Below are positions 1 through 9,415 of a stretch of 64,000 nucleotides of DNA, in pieces. Source of the stretch: Streptococcus mitis (GTDB lineage: Bacteria; Bacillota; Bacilli; Lactobacillales; Streptococcaceae); NCBI RefSeq assembly GCF_001579045.1, contig NZ_KQ970262.1, positions 481,661-545,660 of the forward strand, read 5' to 3'. A program made the position numbers and the translations under genes. Each line of letters starts with the position of its first letter. Positions within the stretch are counted from its first letter, which is position 1. The notes beneath the pieces were generated by a model. It saw only the letters and a program-made list of their open reading frames with translations, ran no database searches and was not told the origin of the DNA.

Positions 1-892
1 TAATGGACTTGCTACTGCTGATTAAATTTTTATTGTAAAGAATAGATTGTAATGGAGCAAAAACACCGTTTAATAATTGAATACTTGCTACTAGTAATCC
101 AATAGTCAGTAAGTTATTTCTTACAAAAAAGATACCAGCGACCATACAGGATAGTTGAGAGCCAAAACTTAGTAAAATTCCAGTAGTTGAAGCTAAGTCT
201 TTTAAGAATTGATATGTTTTTCTGGACTCTTCAAATTCTAAACTGATTCCCTGAATTTTTTCTTGGGTCCAGCTTTGAATATTTAATAACTTAATTTGTT
301 CAAAACCATTAATAAAGTTTGTCATTTTTGACAAATAGTGATTATTTTGTAGAGAATAATTATTTGTTGATTTAGTCATTAACTTTCCAGGAATTTGTGA
401 TAGGAAAACCGTTATACTCGACAATAAAAGGAAGACTAATGCTAATCGCCATTCTATATAAATAATAGCAACCACACTCATGATAAGGCTCCCTAAATTT
501 GCAATTAGAGAGATTTTAGGGATTAATAAATTTTCTTGAATAAGGTCACTGTTTTTGGTGATATTATTTAAGAAATCTGAATGGTTACGGTTGTCAGTTT
601 GGTTAAATTCACGCGATAAATAATGTAATAAGAGACGCCTTTTTAGATCTAAAATAACTTTTTTTACATATTCGTTTTTAAGATAGGAATAGGAAGAAGA
701 AATCAAGAACCACAGTAAAATCGAACCTACAGAAATAGTGATATGAAAGAGTAATCCACTATTTGAATTAGATATACTATCAAGTATTCTTCCTAATTGC
801 AGAGAGAAGAATGTCATTAAAAGAGCACTTGTCAAACTTAATAAAATAATCAAGAAATATAGTAATTTATATTGTTTCATAATCTGGTTCAT
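1..892 (-). CDS. ABC exporter, membrane-domain part (C-terminus outside window)
   Basis: I translated this reading frame directly; it begins MNQIMKQYKLLYF at the ATG at 892 and runs off the left edge after about 297 residues. It shows the layout of the membrane half of a fused ABC exporter (MsbA/bacteriocin-exporter type): hydrophobic segments near residues 8-28, 45-62, 125-145 and 150-165, with polar coupling-helix stretches between. A nucleotide-binding domain would be expected beyond the edge. AAGGAG lies just upstream of the ATG. As cargo in a conjugative element it may export a peptide or drug, but no substrate gene is visible. Family call fairly safe, substrate unknown. Confidence 0.6.
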   Translation of the reverse strand, partial: MNQIMKQYKLLYFLIILLSLTSALLMTFFSLQLGRILDSISNSNSGLLFHITISVGSILLWFLISSSYSYLKNEYVKKVILDLKRRLLLHYLSREFNQTDNRNHSDFLNNITKNSDLIQENLLIPKISLIANLGSLIMSVVAIIYIEWRLALVFLLLSSITVFLSQIPGKLMTKSTNNYSLQNNHYLSKMTNFINGFEQIKLLNIQSWTQEKIQGISLEFEESRKTYQFLKDLASTTGILLSFGSQLSCMVAGIFFVRNNLLTIGLLVASIQLLNGVFAPLQSILYNKNLISSSKSI

Positions 893-923
893 ATCTTACT
901 CCTTAAGTAACTCTGATGAGAAT

Positions 924-929
924 ATTATA
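924..929 (-). promoter_or_regulatory. Candidate -10 box for the left-edge ABC exporter
   Basis: A perfect TATAAT on the minus strand about 30 bp upstream of the ATG at 892. No good -35 hexamer is found 16-18 bp further up, so the promoter may need an activator; the direct repeats at 974-994 and 1059-1079 are candidate sites. Confidence 0.35.
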
Positions 930-973
930 ATCCAAATATGAAAATCAGAAACAAACTTCCCGTATTGGGGACG

Positions 974-1079
974 CAATGAATAGTTTACACTAAATATAAA
1001 AAAAAATTATAAAATAATTATTTTTTAAAATAAGAGGAGAACTCATATTTTTATTTAACAATGAATATATCACACTAAA
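974..1079. repeat. Pair of 21-bp imperfect direct repeats in the 893-1284 gene-free stretch
   Basis: Two copies at 974-994 and 1059-1079, starting CAATGAATA and ending CACTAAA on the plus strand, are separated by 85 bp, about eight helical turns. They differ at only a few central positions. They lie upstream of the -10 box of the ABC exporter gene. The rest of 893-1284 is AT-rich and I see no supported gene in it. Confidence 0.45.
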
Positions 1080-1284
1080 CCAGATAGAATATACAAGTTA
1101 ATTTGTACCGAAATTACTATATATTATAAGAAAAATAGAAACTCTAAAGCATTCTGTACACTTTAATTTTAATTCATCTCTTTTTGTTTCTAATACAGAG
1201 TATTGAGACTGGATTATAAGCACATCAACAAAAAACTCTATTCAAACCTACCTTTGAATAAAGTCTTTTAACTATCTAAAAAGT

Positions 1285-1581
1285 TCACATTTTATGCTTA
1301 TTTATGGAGTTAATGAAGCGCCAACTAAATCCTAGAACCAACATCAGATTGATGAAAAAGTACACAGCCGTAAAACTAGTTAAACCATGTTGTCTGATAT
1401 CATCAAAATATAAACTAGGTTCAGTAAAGAACAGATAAATTCCATAGACCTCCACGAAAATAAGAAAACTGATAAAACCAATAAGGAAAAGTCCACTGGC
1501 AATAAGAAAGAGTCTCCATAAAAGAATGAGAATTCCTCCTACTGCTAAAAAAATTACTGGGATAAGGAGTAAATCATTCAT
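1285..1581 (-). CDS. Small ICE membrane protein, unknown function
   Basis: This 98-residue protein has three to four hydrophobic segments (about residues 4-24, 25-50, 70-92) and little else. The start is set at MNDLLLIP because AAAGGAG lies 7 bp before that ATG; the longer frame would begin inside the ribosome site. It follows the 94-residue ORF by 13 bp and probably shares its transcript. Position after the large methylase-helicase matches small accessory genes of Tn5252-like elements. I do not recognise a family. Confidence 0.6.
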   Translation of the reverse strand: MNDLLLIPVIFLAVGGILILLWRLFLIASGLFLIGFISFLIFVEVYGIYLFFTEPSLYFDDIRQHGLTSFTAVYFFINLMLVLGFSWRFINSINKHKM

Positions 1582-1594
1582 GACTTTCTCCTTT

Positions 1595-1879
1595 CTAATC
1601 AATCAACTGACGATAATGGGTGGCAAGAGAGGAATCAAACTCTTCTAATTTTTGAACTAAGTCCAAATACTCTTCTTTTTCATGTTCTTCAAAGTCCACA
1701 CCTTGATGATTCTGAAGAGCGATTTCCAATTGACTAGTGAGCTCTCGTTTAGAAAAACTGTAATCCCCTGTCACTTCCTCATAATGTTCCTTTAACTCCT
1801 TGTAGGCTTGGTATTCTTCAGGTGTTTGAAATCCCTGTACCAAAGCCTCTTCTAATTGATAATAGGTATCTTCCATCAT
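1595..1879 (-). CDS. Small acidic ICE protein, unknown function
   Basis: A 94-residue, strongly acidic and predicted largely helical protein (MMEDTYYQLEEALVQ...), with no signal peptide or membrane segment. GAGG is found 8 bp before the ATG. It lies 75 bp downstream of the methylase-helicase gene and just before a small membrane protein gene, all in one direction, so it likely belongs to the same transfer operon. No recognised domain; acidic small proteins of mobile elements can act as DNA mimics, but nothing here proves that. Confidence 0.6.
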   Translation of the reverse strand: MMEDTYYQLEEALVQGFQTPEEYQAYKELKEHYEEVTGDYSFSKRELTSQLEIALQNHQGVDFEEHEKEEYLDLVQKLEEFDSSLATHYRQLID

Positions 1880-1953
1880 AATCGTTACCTCGTTTCTTTC
1901 TATCTTTATTCTACCGCGCTTTTCTTTTCTTGTCCGCTATTTATATCTATTTT

Positions 1954-4900
1954 TTAATCTAATTCAAAAGAAAGTTGTTCTTGCTTTTCTTTTCCTTTTT
2001 CGTGGAATTGTCGTAAGGCCTGATCAATAATATCTAAATCCGTTTCTGTTTCAATCAATGGCGCGAGTACATCGTATTCGGCCTTTTTAGTTTGATAATC
2101 CTCTTCCTTTGGAAAATTTTTCTCAATTTCTACCTTAGCAGTAGTCCATTTATCCTTTAATTCATCCAATAAGTTCTGAGTTTTCACTTGGTCATCTTTA
2201 ATGTGGTCTATCGTATGCTGAAGCCTTTGAATTGTCCCCAAAGGAGAATACAAATCCAAACTGACAGAATACTGATTTTCTCCTACAATCTTAACAGAGA
2301 AGGTTTCAGGAAGAGGCTGATTCGTTGGTAGACTAAGCATTTTAATGTCAAATCCTCGATAACTTGCTAGGGTTCGAAATTCTTTGCTGTCAGATTGATT
2401 ATGACGGATAAGACGGTGTAGGGATTCACCTGCTTCAGCTCGTTGCTCAAAAACTTGTTTACCTATCGTCATAGAAAATGATTGGTCTTTCGACATTTCA
2501 GACTGTTGAATGTCGCCTTCATACTTGCTTAATCGTTTCTCAAGAATGGGCATATTTTCTTCACAGTAAGAGATTGTATGACGATAGTGATCCTTGCTGC
2601 GTTGAAAGGCGCGTCTTTGATTTTCTAATAGAGTTAGATCATTCTCTAGTTCCATCTTATATTTGAGATAAGGATTACCTGTTGCTAGTGCCTTAAAATC
2701 AGAAGCTGTCATAGTCTGTTCATCAATATCTTCCGCAGCACGAATCGGCTCCTTAGAAGTCATAATCTGCTTAATATAACGGAGTTTGTTCTCCTGAGTT
2801 GCCCATAGATAATTATCAAACGAACCTTTGGTAATATAGTGGTAAATATCCACTTCCTTGTTTTCATTTCCCTGTCGGATAATACGTCCATTACGTTGCT
2901 GAATGTCACTTGGTCTCCACGGTACATCCAGATGGTGAACTGCTTTCATCTTGCTCTGAACATTTAAACCTGTTCCTCCTTTTTCAGTTGAGGCAAGAAG
3001 AACCCGAACCTCTCCTGCATTAACCTTTCGAGACAAGCTATTCTTCTTTTCATCACTATTGGCATCATGTACAAAGGCAATTTCCATACTAGGGATTCCT
3101 CTATCAACTAATAAAGCCTTAATCTCAGAATAAACATCAAAGCCATTATCTTTTTTCTTAGGTGTGCCAATATCTGAAAAAATCATCTGAGTAGCCTTAT
3201 TTTCCATTCCCTCACGATAAATTCTTTCAACATTATCCACTACCTGAAGCAGTTTATGATTGTCTGCTAGACTATAACTAGAGTCCAATAAACGCATATC
3301 AATAGCTAGTTTCCGCGCCTCACCCGTAATCTTCAACATGTTATCCTGGCTCGGATCAACTGTTCCACATTTGACCATATCTGACCTCATAACTAATTCT
3401 TCTAAATAGAGTTTCTGGTTTTCAGTTAACTCACTCTCAATAGGGATAATATGAGCTTCTGGAACAGGTAAATCCAACATATCTTGTGTTTGAATGTCGG
3501 CTGTTTCTTTATAGATTTTCATCAACTCAGGTAGATTGACAAACTTTTTAAATCGTTTCTTAGGTTGGTACTTATCCCCTGTAGGAGCTAATTCCATAGA
3601 GTTTTGAATTTCTCCAAAAGCACCTACCCAAGAGTCAAAATAATCAACTTGATAGCGTTTTAAGATATCTGGTTGAATGTAGTTCATCATAGTATATAAC
3701 TCACTAATAGAATTGGAAACAGGTGTTCCTGTCGCAAAGACAATGTTTTTAAAATCATGTTCTTCCTGAATCTGTCGAACCTTCATTTCCATATCCACAT
3801 TCTTCTTAGACGTTGTATTGGTAATCCCTGCTACATTTCCAAGTCCAGTAATTGGACGTATATTTTTAAAGTGATGTGCTTCATCCACAAAGAGAAAATC
3901 AATTCCTAAGTTCTCAAAATCAATAAAACTATCACGATTAAAGCGTTGGAGTTCTTCCAATTGTCTCTCAAGACCACTTATTGATTGCTCTGCTTCTTTA
4001 ACGGTGTACTTATTTTCAGAATGTGTTTTAATCTCTCGTAGTTCATTGAGTTTGTCCTCGATATAATTCATCTGTCTTTCCTTACTGACAGGGATTTTTT
4101 CAAATTGAGAATCCCCAATGACAATGGCATCGTAATCTCCTGTAATGATACGTGACACAAATTGTTTTCTTCTCGCCTTCACAAAATCTTTCTTAGTGGT
4201 CACAAAGACTTTTTTAGTAGGGAAAAATTTCATGATTTCTTGGCCAAACTGAGCAGACAAACTAGAGGGCACCACATACAAGGGCTTATGAACCATCCCC
4301 AACTCCTTTAATTTAAACCCAGCACCAAGCATGGTCAAGGTCTTTCCTGAACCTACCTCATGAGCTAATAAAGCTCTTTTTTCTTCTACGATTCTTTGAA
4401 TAGCATTCTCTTGATGAGGACGAAGACTGATGTTTTGTGCCAAGCCATCAATGACTAGATGGCTACCATCATACTCTCGACTAACTGTTCGATTATAAAG
4501 ACGATTATAGCTTTCCTCAATGACCTGTTGGACTTCTGGATACCGTGAGACAAATTCTTGAAAGAGCTCTTGTAAATGCTGCTCTTTTGCTCTTAGAACA
4601 GAGGTTTTTTCCAAATCTGTGATAGTCTTTTTCTTTTCCCCTTCCGTAACAGTCATGGTAATCGTCGGTTGGTTCGAATTAAGTAAATTCTCAAAAATCT
4701 TTCTTCCTGTATCATAACGTGACCCACTAACTCCAAGACTACTATCTTTGGCACTTGGATAGCGATAAACAAATGATGTCCTTAAATGAACCTGGCCATC
4801 GACAGGATTCACTTCAATGACTTGTTCAACATCTGGCGAAGACAATTCAAATTCACGATTGGTAAAACATTCAAAGGCAAATTTACCATAAACGGATTGA

Positions 4901-7900
4901 GGAATCCAACGTGACCCTATTTTGAACTCAATATCTGCCAGATGAATCCGTGGAGGGCGAACAGATTCTAACAAATCTAAAGCATGAGACCAGTCAAATT
5001 CTTGGTTGTTTTCATCTACTAATAGTTGAACTACTTCTATCTTATTGAGAATATCTCCTGACAAAAACTGGTTCTTAGAAAGATATTTTCTTTCCCCTCT
5101 TAAATAACTTTCTGGATCCATTAAAACCTGGTCACCTAACTCATCTAAAATAGCAGCTTGGCTATGTTCGGGATAAATTGATACCATATAGTCTAAATCA
5201 ACTCCTCTACCATCCGATAAACTGGAGTTTAAGGCATCTAAAGCCGTTGATACTCTTGTAATCTCTCTCTCTGGTCTAACCAATGCTTTCTCAAAGGCTA
5301 AAGATTTTTTATATTTTACTTTCTGGTCTTTAGAATCGATGTATTCATCTTCTAAACTTGCTAGTAAAGAATACTTATCGTCACTATCAAATAAGTTCCG
5401 ATTGACTGAGGAATTCAAGTATCCAAATTGACTTACAAAGCGGTCATAGTTATGATTGAGTTTACTAAGTAACACCTGAAATTCTGTCCGACTATAATCT
5501 TGATGACGTTGAATTTCAATTAAGGCTTGATAGGTCTCTCTCAAATCAACCATGCCCTTAATACGACTAATATCCTTATCCGATAAGGGACTTTCATAAA
5601 AGACAGTTTTTTTGAACAAGCCCTTATATTTCCCTCTTTTACTCGCTTCTTCTGACTTGTAAACATCTAGTGCTTCCTCATCTGTCAAATGAAGTTGCAC
5701 GAATCGGTCTATTTTATGTTCAGACAAAGAACTGTCCCAAGCTCTAAAATCTCCCTTCTCATCTACATAATAACTAATTTCGTCTACTTTTGAACTTTTC
5801 CGAATGCCATGCGTATCTCGGTAATAAATTTGATTTCCCTCATATCCAAAAGAATAGAGCGCTAAGTCCTCACGTATACGACTTGGAATAGAATTATCCA
5901 CTTCTTCTTGGATAAAAACAGGTGCTTTCAAAGAATTGTCAATTGGTTTAGGTTCTTCCACATTCTCTAACGCTTCCATAATGTCAGTAGTTAATGTTTC
6001 TGATACCCCCTTAACATTGAGAGTTCCTCCATTAAAATTACGTACCTCATATTGACCCAAAACTTGTGTATTGTATTTCCCATCAAAATATGGATTAATC
6101 CAGACACGTTTATCCTCTTCAAAGGGAATAGAGCCACTAAAGACAAGCTCATCTTCATTAAGATTCTTTGCTTGATCCTTTTGAAAGAAGAGGAGGTCTG
6201 TGGTCACTCGAGTACCTGCAATCTTTTTAAAAGCCGTATCTGGCAACCGAACTCCCCCTAAAAAATGAGTGTTGGATTTAATTTCTTGTAAGACATTATC
6301 TGTCCGCTTATCCATTGTCCCGATAGATGAGATAATCGACACTTGTCCTCCATCTCTTACTAAATCAAGTGAGTGTTTGACAAAGTAATCATGAATCATA
6401 TAAGGTTTATCATAGTTTTTATCTGCAATCCGAAAATTTCCAAACGGAACATTCGTTAAGACTAAATCAAAACTATTATTTTGATAGGGAACTTCTTCAA
6501 ATCCTCTCACTTCAATATGGGTATTGGGGTGGAGTTGTTTTGCGATTGCGCCTGTCACGCTGTCTAATTCAACTCCATAGAGTTCTGATTTCTCTCGTAT
6601 ACTTCTAGGCATAGCCGCAAAGAAGTTCCCAGTCCCCATAGAAGGATCTAATATCCTTCCTCCCTCAAAACCATCATCCAGTAACTTTTGCCAAATCTGG
6701 CGAATAATCATTGGGTCTGTATAATAGGCTGTGAGAGAACTTTGTTTCATAGTGGAGTATTCTGATTTACCTACTAAGCTCTTAAGAGTTAAACGTTCTG
6801 TTTCATACTTTGGGTTGAGTTCATCGAAAAATTCATTGGCAAGACCGCCCCAGCCGACATACTTGGCTAGTAGCTCTTGTTCTTCTGGGGTCGCTTGTCG
6901 TCCCTCTTTTTCTAATCTTTTAACAAGTTCAATTGCGGCGATATTCGTTTCAATTTTTTCTCGATTTGTATTAGGATAAAAGTCCTCTAAATCATCTGGA
7001 AAAACAAAATCTTGAACAGAGACATCCGTCTCTTCTATATCTGAAATAAGCGTTTCTGTTTCCTTATCTTTTTCCTTTTCATTTTCATTTTCTTCTTCCA
7101 GATAGGAAAACAAATCTATTTCCTGACTTTCACTTGATGAATCAATCTCAATCTCTGAATCTTCTTTTTCAAGTTCTACGAGAGACAATACTTGTTCAAT
7201 CTCTTCTAAACTGTCCAAGTATAAGATAGGATTTTCTTCAAATAACTGGTTGGAATCATTGAATAGCTCTAGGCGAACTAAGTCATTTAAGTGTGCATTT
7301 TCAATCGAAACCAACTGAAATACTTGTCCTTTATAACTTACTTGTGAACCGATTGGATATTCCCTCAAAGCTTCTTCTACAATTTTATCTACTTTAGATA
7401 GGGAATGAACTTCCACATTTTCTTCTACCTGGTCAATATTATCTAAAGGTAAGACCGCTTCCGTTACTTGCTTAGACTTTTCTCTTATAGCCTTTACTTC
7501 ATCAAAATAAGTAATAATTTTCAGCTTTTGTGTCAGTGGGAGTTGTGTGTAGTTTTCTTCATGATGGACAAGATCCGTAACGATATCTAAAGTAGCCATC
7601 AATTCTGAACCCAAATAGGCTAGAACATCTCCTTCTTTTTCTTCAAAATGAATCTCAAGAACTTCTTTTTTTAGTTCTTTGGAATCAACCATTAGAAGAA
7701 ACTCCTCTATATCTCTACTAATGCGGTCAGATAGATTATTCGCAACCCGATAGACATTGACTAAATTGACATCCTGATTCTGATGAAATACAAGCTCACT
7801 TAATGGTGTTAGCTTCTCTTTCTCAGATTGGATGTAAAATCGAGTGAAAAGATTATAGGTTGCGACTTCTAGCACCAAGTTTTTCTCAAAATTACTTAAT

Positions 7901-8184
7901 TGAGATAATTTACTTAGACCTGCTTGTCCAAAATTTCTTGTGTAACTTTCTAAATCTTGGTCATTATTTTCAGAACTGGCCTCTAGGAAAGAGATAATAT
8001 CTTGATGAAACGAATAGACATGAGGTATCTCCTCTATCTTGCCCTCTTCAGTCAAAAAACTCTCTACCAAATTCTGCCATTTCTCATCAAAATGTTGCGC
8101 TTGATAACGAAGAAATAAGTCCATTTTCTCCCTATCTTTTGGAATTGTTCCACGAAACATAGCCAATAATTGTATTACTTCCAT
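1954..8184 (-). CDS. SNF2-type helicase fused to N6-adenine methylase-like domain
   Basis: A 2076-residue cytoplasmic protein typical of Tn5252/ICESa2603 elements. Around residue 515 it has the SAM-binding motif DPSMGTGNFF, followed by TNVPFGNF in place of the NPPY catalytic motif. The helicase half shows HEVGSGKT (about 1275), VDEAHHFKN (about 1435), ATGTPVSNS (about 1485) and QQRNGRIIRQG (about 1760), the ordered motifs of SF2/SNF2 ATPases. The N-terminus and C-terminus are coiled-coil-rich. The start MEVIQLL is chosen because AAAGGAG precedes it; the upstream ATG lies within that site. The architecture resembles methylase-helicase antirestriction proteins such as phage P1 DarB, so protection of incoming DNA is a reasonable inference. 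Confidence 0.9.
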   Translation of the reverse strand: MEVIQLLAMFRGTIPKDREKMDLFLRYQAQHFDEKWQNLVESFLTEEGKIEEIPHVYSFHQDIISFLEASSENNDQDLESYTRNFGQAGLSKLSQLSNFEKNLVLEVATYNLFTRFYIQSEKEKLTPLSELVFHQNQDVNLVNVYRVANNLSDRISRDIEEFLLMVDSKELKKEVLEIHFEEKEGDVLAYLGSELMATLDIVTDLVHHEENYTQLPLTQKLKIITYFDEVKAIREKSKQVTEAVLPLDNIDQVEENVEVHSLSKVDKIVEEALREYPIGSQVSYKGQVFQLVSIENAHLNDLVRLELFNDSNQLFEENPILYLDSLEEIEQVLSLVELEKEDSEIEIDSSSESQEIDLFSYLEEENENEKEKDKETETLISDIEETDVSVQDFVFPDDLEDFYPNTNREKIETNIAAIELVKRLEKEGRQATPEEQELLAKYVGWGGLANEFFDELNPKYETERLTLKSLVGKSEYSTMKQSSLTAYYTDPMIIRQIWQKLLDDGFEGGRILDPSMGTGNFFAAMPRSIREKSELYGVELDSVTGAIAKQLHPNTHIEVRGFEEVPYQNNSFDLVLTNVPFGNFRIADKNYDKPYMIHDYFVKHSLDLVRDGGQVSIISSIGTMDKRTDNVLQEIKSNTHFLGGVRLPDTAFKKIAGTRVTTDLLFFQKDQAKNLNEDELVFSGSIPFEEDKRVWINPYFDGKYNTQVLGQYEVRNFNGGTLNVKGVSETLTTDIMEALENVEEPKPIDNSLKAPVFIQEEVDNSIPSRIREDLALYSFGYEGNQIYYRDTHGIRKSSKVDEISYYVDEKGDFRAWDSSLSEHKIDRFVQLHLTDEEALDVYKSEEASKRGKYKGLFKKTVFYESPLSDKDISRIKGMVDLRETYQALIEIQRHQDYSRTEFQVLLSKLNHNYDRFVSQFGYLNSSVNRNLFDSDDKYSLLASLEDEYIDSKDQKVKYKKSLAFEKALVRPEREITRVSTALDALNSSLSDGRGVDLDYMVSIYPEHSQAAILDELGDQVLMDPESYLRGERKYLSKNQFLSGDILNKIEVVQLLVDENNQEFDWSHALDLLESVRPPRIHLADIEFKIGSRWIPQSVYGKFAFECFTNREFELSSPDVEQVIEVNPVDGQVHLRTSFVYRYPSAKDSSLGVSGSRYDTGRKIFENLLNSNQPTITMTVTEGEKKKTITDLEKTSVLRAKEQHLQELFQEFVSRYPEVQQVIEESYNRLYNRTVSREYDGSHLVIDGLAQNISLRPHQENAIQRIVEEKRALLAHEVGSGKTLTMLGAGFKLKELGMVHKPLYVVPSSLSAQFGQEIMKFFPTKKVFVTTKKDFVKARRKQFVSRIITGDYDAIVIGDSQFEKIPVSKERQMNYIEDKLNELREIKTHSENKYTVKEAEQSISGLERQLEELQRFNRDSFIDFENLGIDFLFVDEAHHFKNIRPITGLGNVAGITNTTSKKNVDMEMKVRQIQEEHDFKNIVFATGTPVSNSISELYTMMNYIQPDILKRYQVDYFDSWVGAFGEIQNSMELAPTGDKYQPKKRFKKFVNLPELMKIYKETADIQTQDMLDLPVPEAHIIPIESELTENQKLYLEELVMRSDMVKCGTVDPSQDNMLKITGEARKLAIDMRLLDSSYSLADNHKLLQVVDNVERIYREGMENKATQMIFSDIGTPKKKDNGFDVYSEIKALLVDRGIPSMEIAFVHDANSDEKKNSLSRKVNAGEVRVLLASTEKGGTGLNVQSKMKAVHHLDVPWRPSDIQQRNGRIIRQGNENKEVDIYHYITKGSFDNYLWATQENKLRYIKQIMTSKEPIRAAEDIDEQTMTASDFKALATGNPYLKYKMELENDLTLLENQRRAFQRSKDHYRHTISYCEENMPILEKRLSKYEGDIQQSEMSKDQSFSMTIGKQVFEQRAEAGESLHRLIRHNQSDSKEFRTLASYRGFDIKMLSLPTNQPLPETFSVKIVGENQYSVSLDLYSPLGTIQRLQHTIDHIKDDQVKTQNLLDELKDKWTTAKVEIEKNFPKEEDYQTKKAEYDVLAPLIETETDLDIIDQALRQFHEKGKEKQEQLSFELD

Positions 8185-8231
8185 ACTCGCTCCTTTCATC
8201 TATACGAAAATAGGAGAATCGCATGATTCCC

Positions 8232-8642
8232 CTACAACTCTATCTCCATTTCAACCTTTTGAGGACTGATTTCTAAATCAATAGATAAAAGAGAAACGGC
8301 ATCCGTTCTCATGTAGTAAGTATATAAGTCTTCTAGGTCTTGTTGGTTTTCAATCCCTGTTTCAATACTAATCAGAGCCTGTATAAATTCCTTGTAGTGA
8401 CTCTCCATCATATCTGAAATCTTTTGTTTCATTTCCATAAATACTGAGGACGGTTCAGTGATACTTGTTTGGTCTATGTCTTGTAAATCCTTTTCTAAGG
8501 GATTGGTTCCTTCTTCTATTTCCACTAAATCTGAACGACCATCACCATCAGAATCTGCGCTAAGAGGATTGGTTCCTAGCGCAAATTCTTGAGCGTCAGT
8601 CAGTCCATCTTGATCCGAATCACGTTGATAAATGGCTTCCAT
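8232..8642 (-). CDS. TSP3/EF-hand-like calcium-repeat protein of the ICE
   Basis: A 136-residue protein whose first 50 residues carry two thrombospondin type 3-like repeats: DSDQDGLTDAQEFALGTNP and DSDGDGRSDLVEIEEGTNP. The D-x-D-x-D-G-x-x-D spacing is the classic calcium loop. The rest is helical and acidic. No signal peptide is visible, which is odd for a TSP3 protein. The start follows GAAGGAAG. It is preceded by a terminator at 8717-8747 and followed after 47 bp by the methylase-helicase gene, so it may lead that transcript. Function unknown; calcium binding is inferred from the motif only. Confidence 0.65.
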   Translation of the reverse strand: MEAIYQRDSDQDGLTDAQEFALGTNPLSADSDGDGRSDLVEIEEGTNPLEKDLQDIDQTSITEPSSVFMEMKQKISDMMESHYKEFIQALISIETGIENQQDLEDLYTYYMRTDAVSLLSIDLEISPQKVEMEIEL

Positions 8643-8716
8643 ATACTTCCTTCTTTCTTAGTTAATCTTTTTTCACTCCAATCCTACCAAATATTCCTTG
8701 AAAGAAGTATCACAAC

Positions 8717-8747
8717 AAAAAAGAGAACGAGCCAAAACTACGTTCTC
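8717..8747 (-). terminator. Rho-independent terminator after the PBECR4 gene
   Basis: On the minus strand GAGAACG pairs with CGTTCTC around an 11-nt loop and is followed by six T. It separates the PBECR4-domain gene from the TSP3 and methylase-helicase genes. Confidence 0.75.
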
Positions 8748-8792
8748 CTTAAAATGATAAAAATATATTTTATGCCACAAAAGATATCTAAA

Positions 8793-9359
8793 CTAATCTT
8801 TTAAATAATAAAAAAGTTCCGACGTTTGTAAATGTTTTGAGTAAATTGAAATTACTTTTTGACCTTTTGGAAATACTGTCTTTCTCTTCAAATCTAATAA
8901 AGATTGAGGAACAATTTTCCTTGATGTCTCTTTCAATGTTAATGCTAGTATCTGTTTTCTTGTACGTAGAGCATAATCAAACTCTAAATACAAATAACGT
9001 CCTGAACCAGTTAAATGAACATGCGTTCCCAATAACTCCTCAATGGATCCTAAAACCTGTAACTTTTGCATTGTGGTTCCATCTTTTTTTATTTTCAACT
9101 CATCAATTATGACATGCCTATTTAAACAATCGTCAAAGAAACTGCCTGCACCTTTTCGGTAATCAACACCACATAGGTGCATGAAATTAGTAGGTGAAAA
9201 ATGAAGTTCAACACTTTCTATTTCTGTTTCATAATACATGATTTTGCCAACGAAGTGTTCTTTAAAAAAAGAAGCCGCGATTTGTAACTGAGTAAAAAAA
9301 CGCTGAAGTTTTATTTTTTCGGTGTAATTTGGATTACGATAATCTCTAGAATTTGCCAT
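8793..9359 (-). CDS. PBECR4-domain protein (predicted RNase-fold nuclease)
   Basis: A 188-residue protein that matches my recollection of the PBECR4 family (phage Barnase-EndoU-ColicinE5/D-RelE-like nuclease 4): FFKEHFVGKIMYYET, then ELHFSPTNFMHLCGVDY, FFDDCLN, and a C-terminal IVPQSLLDLKRK. Catalytic residues cannot be assigned by eye. I chose the start MANSRDY, which has GAGGA 6 bp upstream; the frame stays open for 43 further codons but that part runs through a terminator hairpin and a tandem repeat. The gene has its own promoter, leader ORF and terminator hairpin upstream. It may be an effector or toxin delivered or used by the ICE; no partner immunity gene is recognised. Confidence 0.6.
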   Translation of the reverse strand: MANSRDYRNPNYTEKIKLQRFFTQLQIAASFFKEHFVGKIMYYETEIESVELHFSPTNFMHLCGVDYRKGAGSFFDDCLNRHVIIDELKIKKDGTTMQKLQVLGSIEELLGTHVHLTGSGRYLYLEFDYALRTRKQILALTLKETSRKIVPQSLLDLKRKTVFPKGQKVISIYSKHLQTSELFYYLKD

Positions 9360-9370
9360 ATTTTCCTCAC

Positions 9371-9405
9371 AAAAAAGGTGGTTTACAGAGTCTGTAAGCC
9401 ACCTA
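9371..9405 (-). terminator. Attenuator-like terminator upstream of the PBECR4 gene
   Basis: On the minus strand AGGTGGCTTACA pairs with TGTAAACCACCT (12 bp, one G-T wobble) around a 5-nt loop and is followed directly by six T. It ends 12 bp before the gene's start codon, between a leader ORF and the gene, so read-through must be controlled for the gene to be expressed. Confidence 0.75.
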
Positions 9406-9415
9406 GTCAGTCGGT

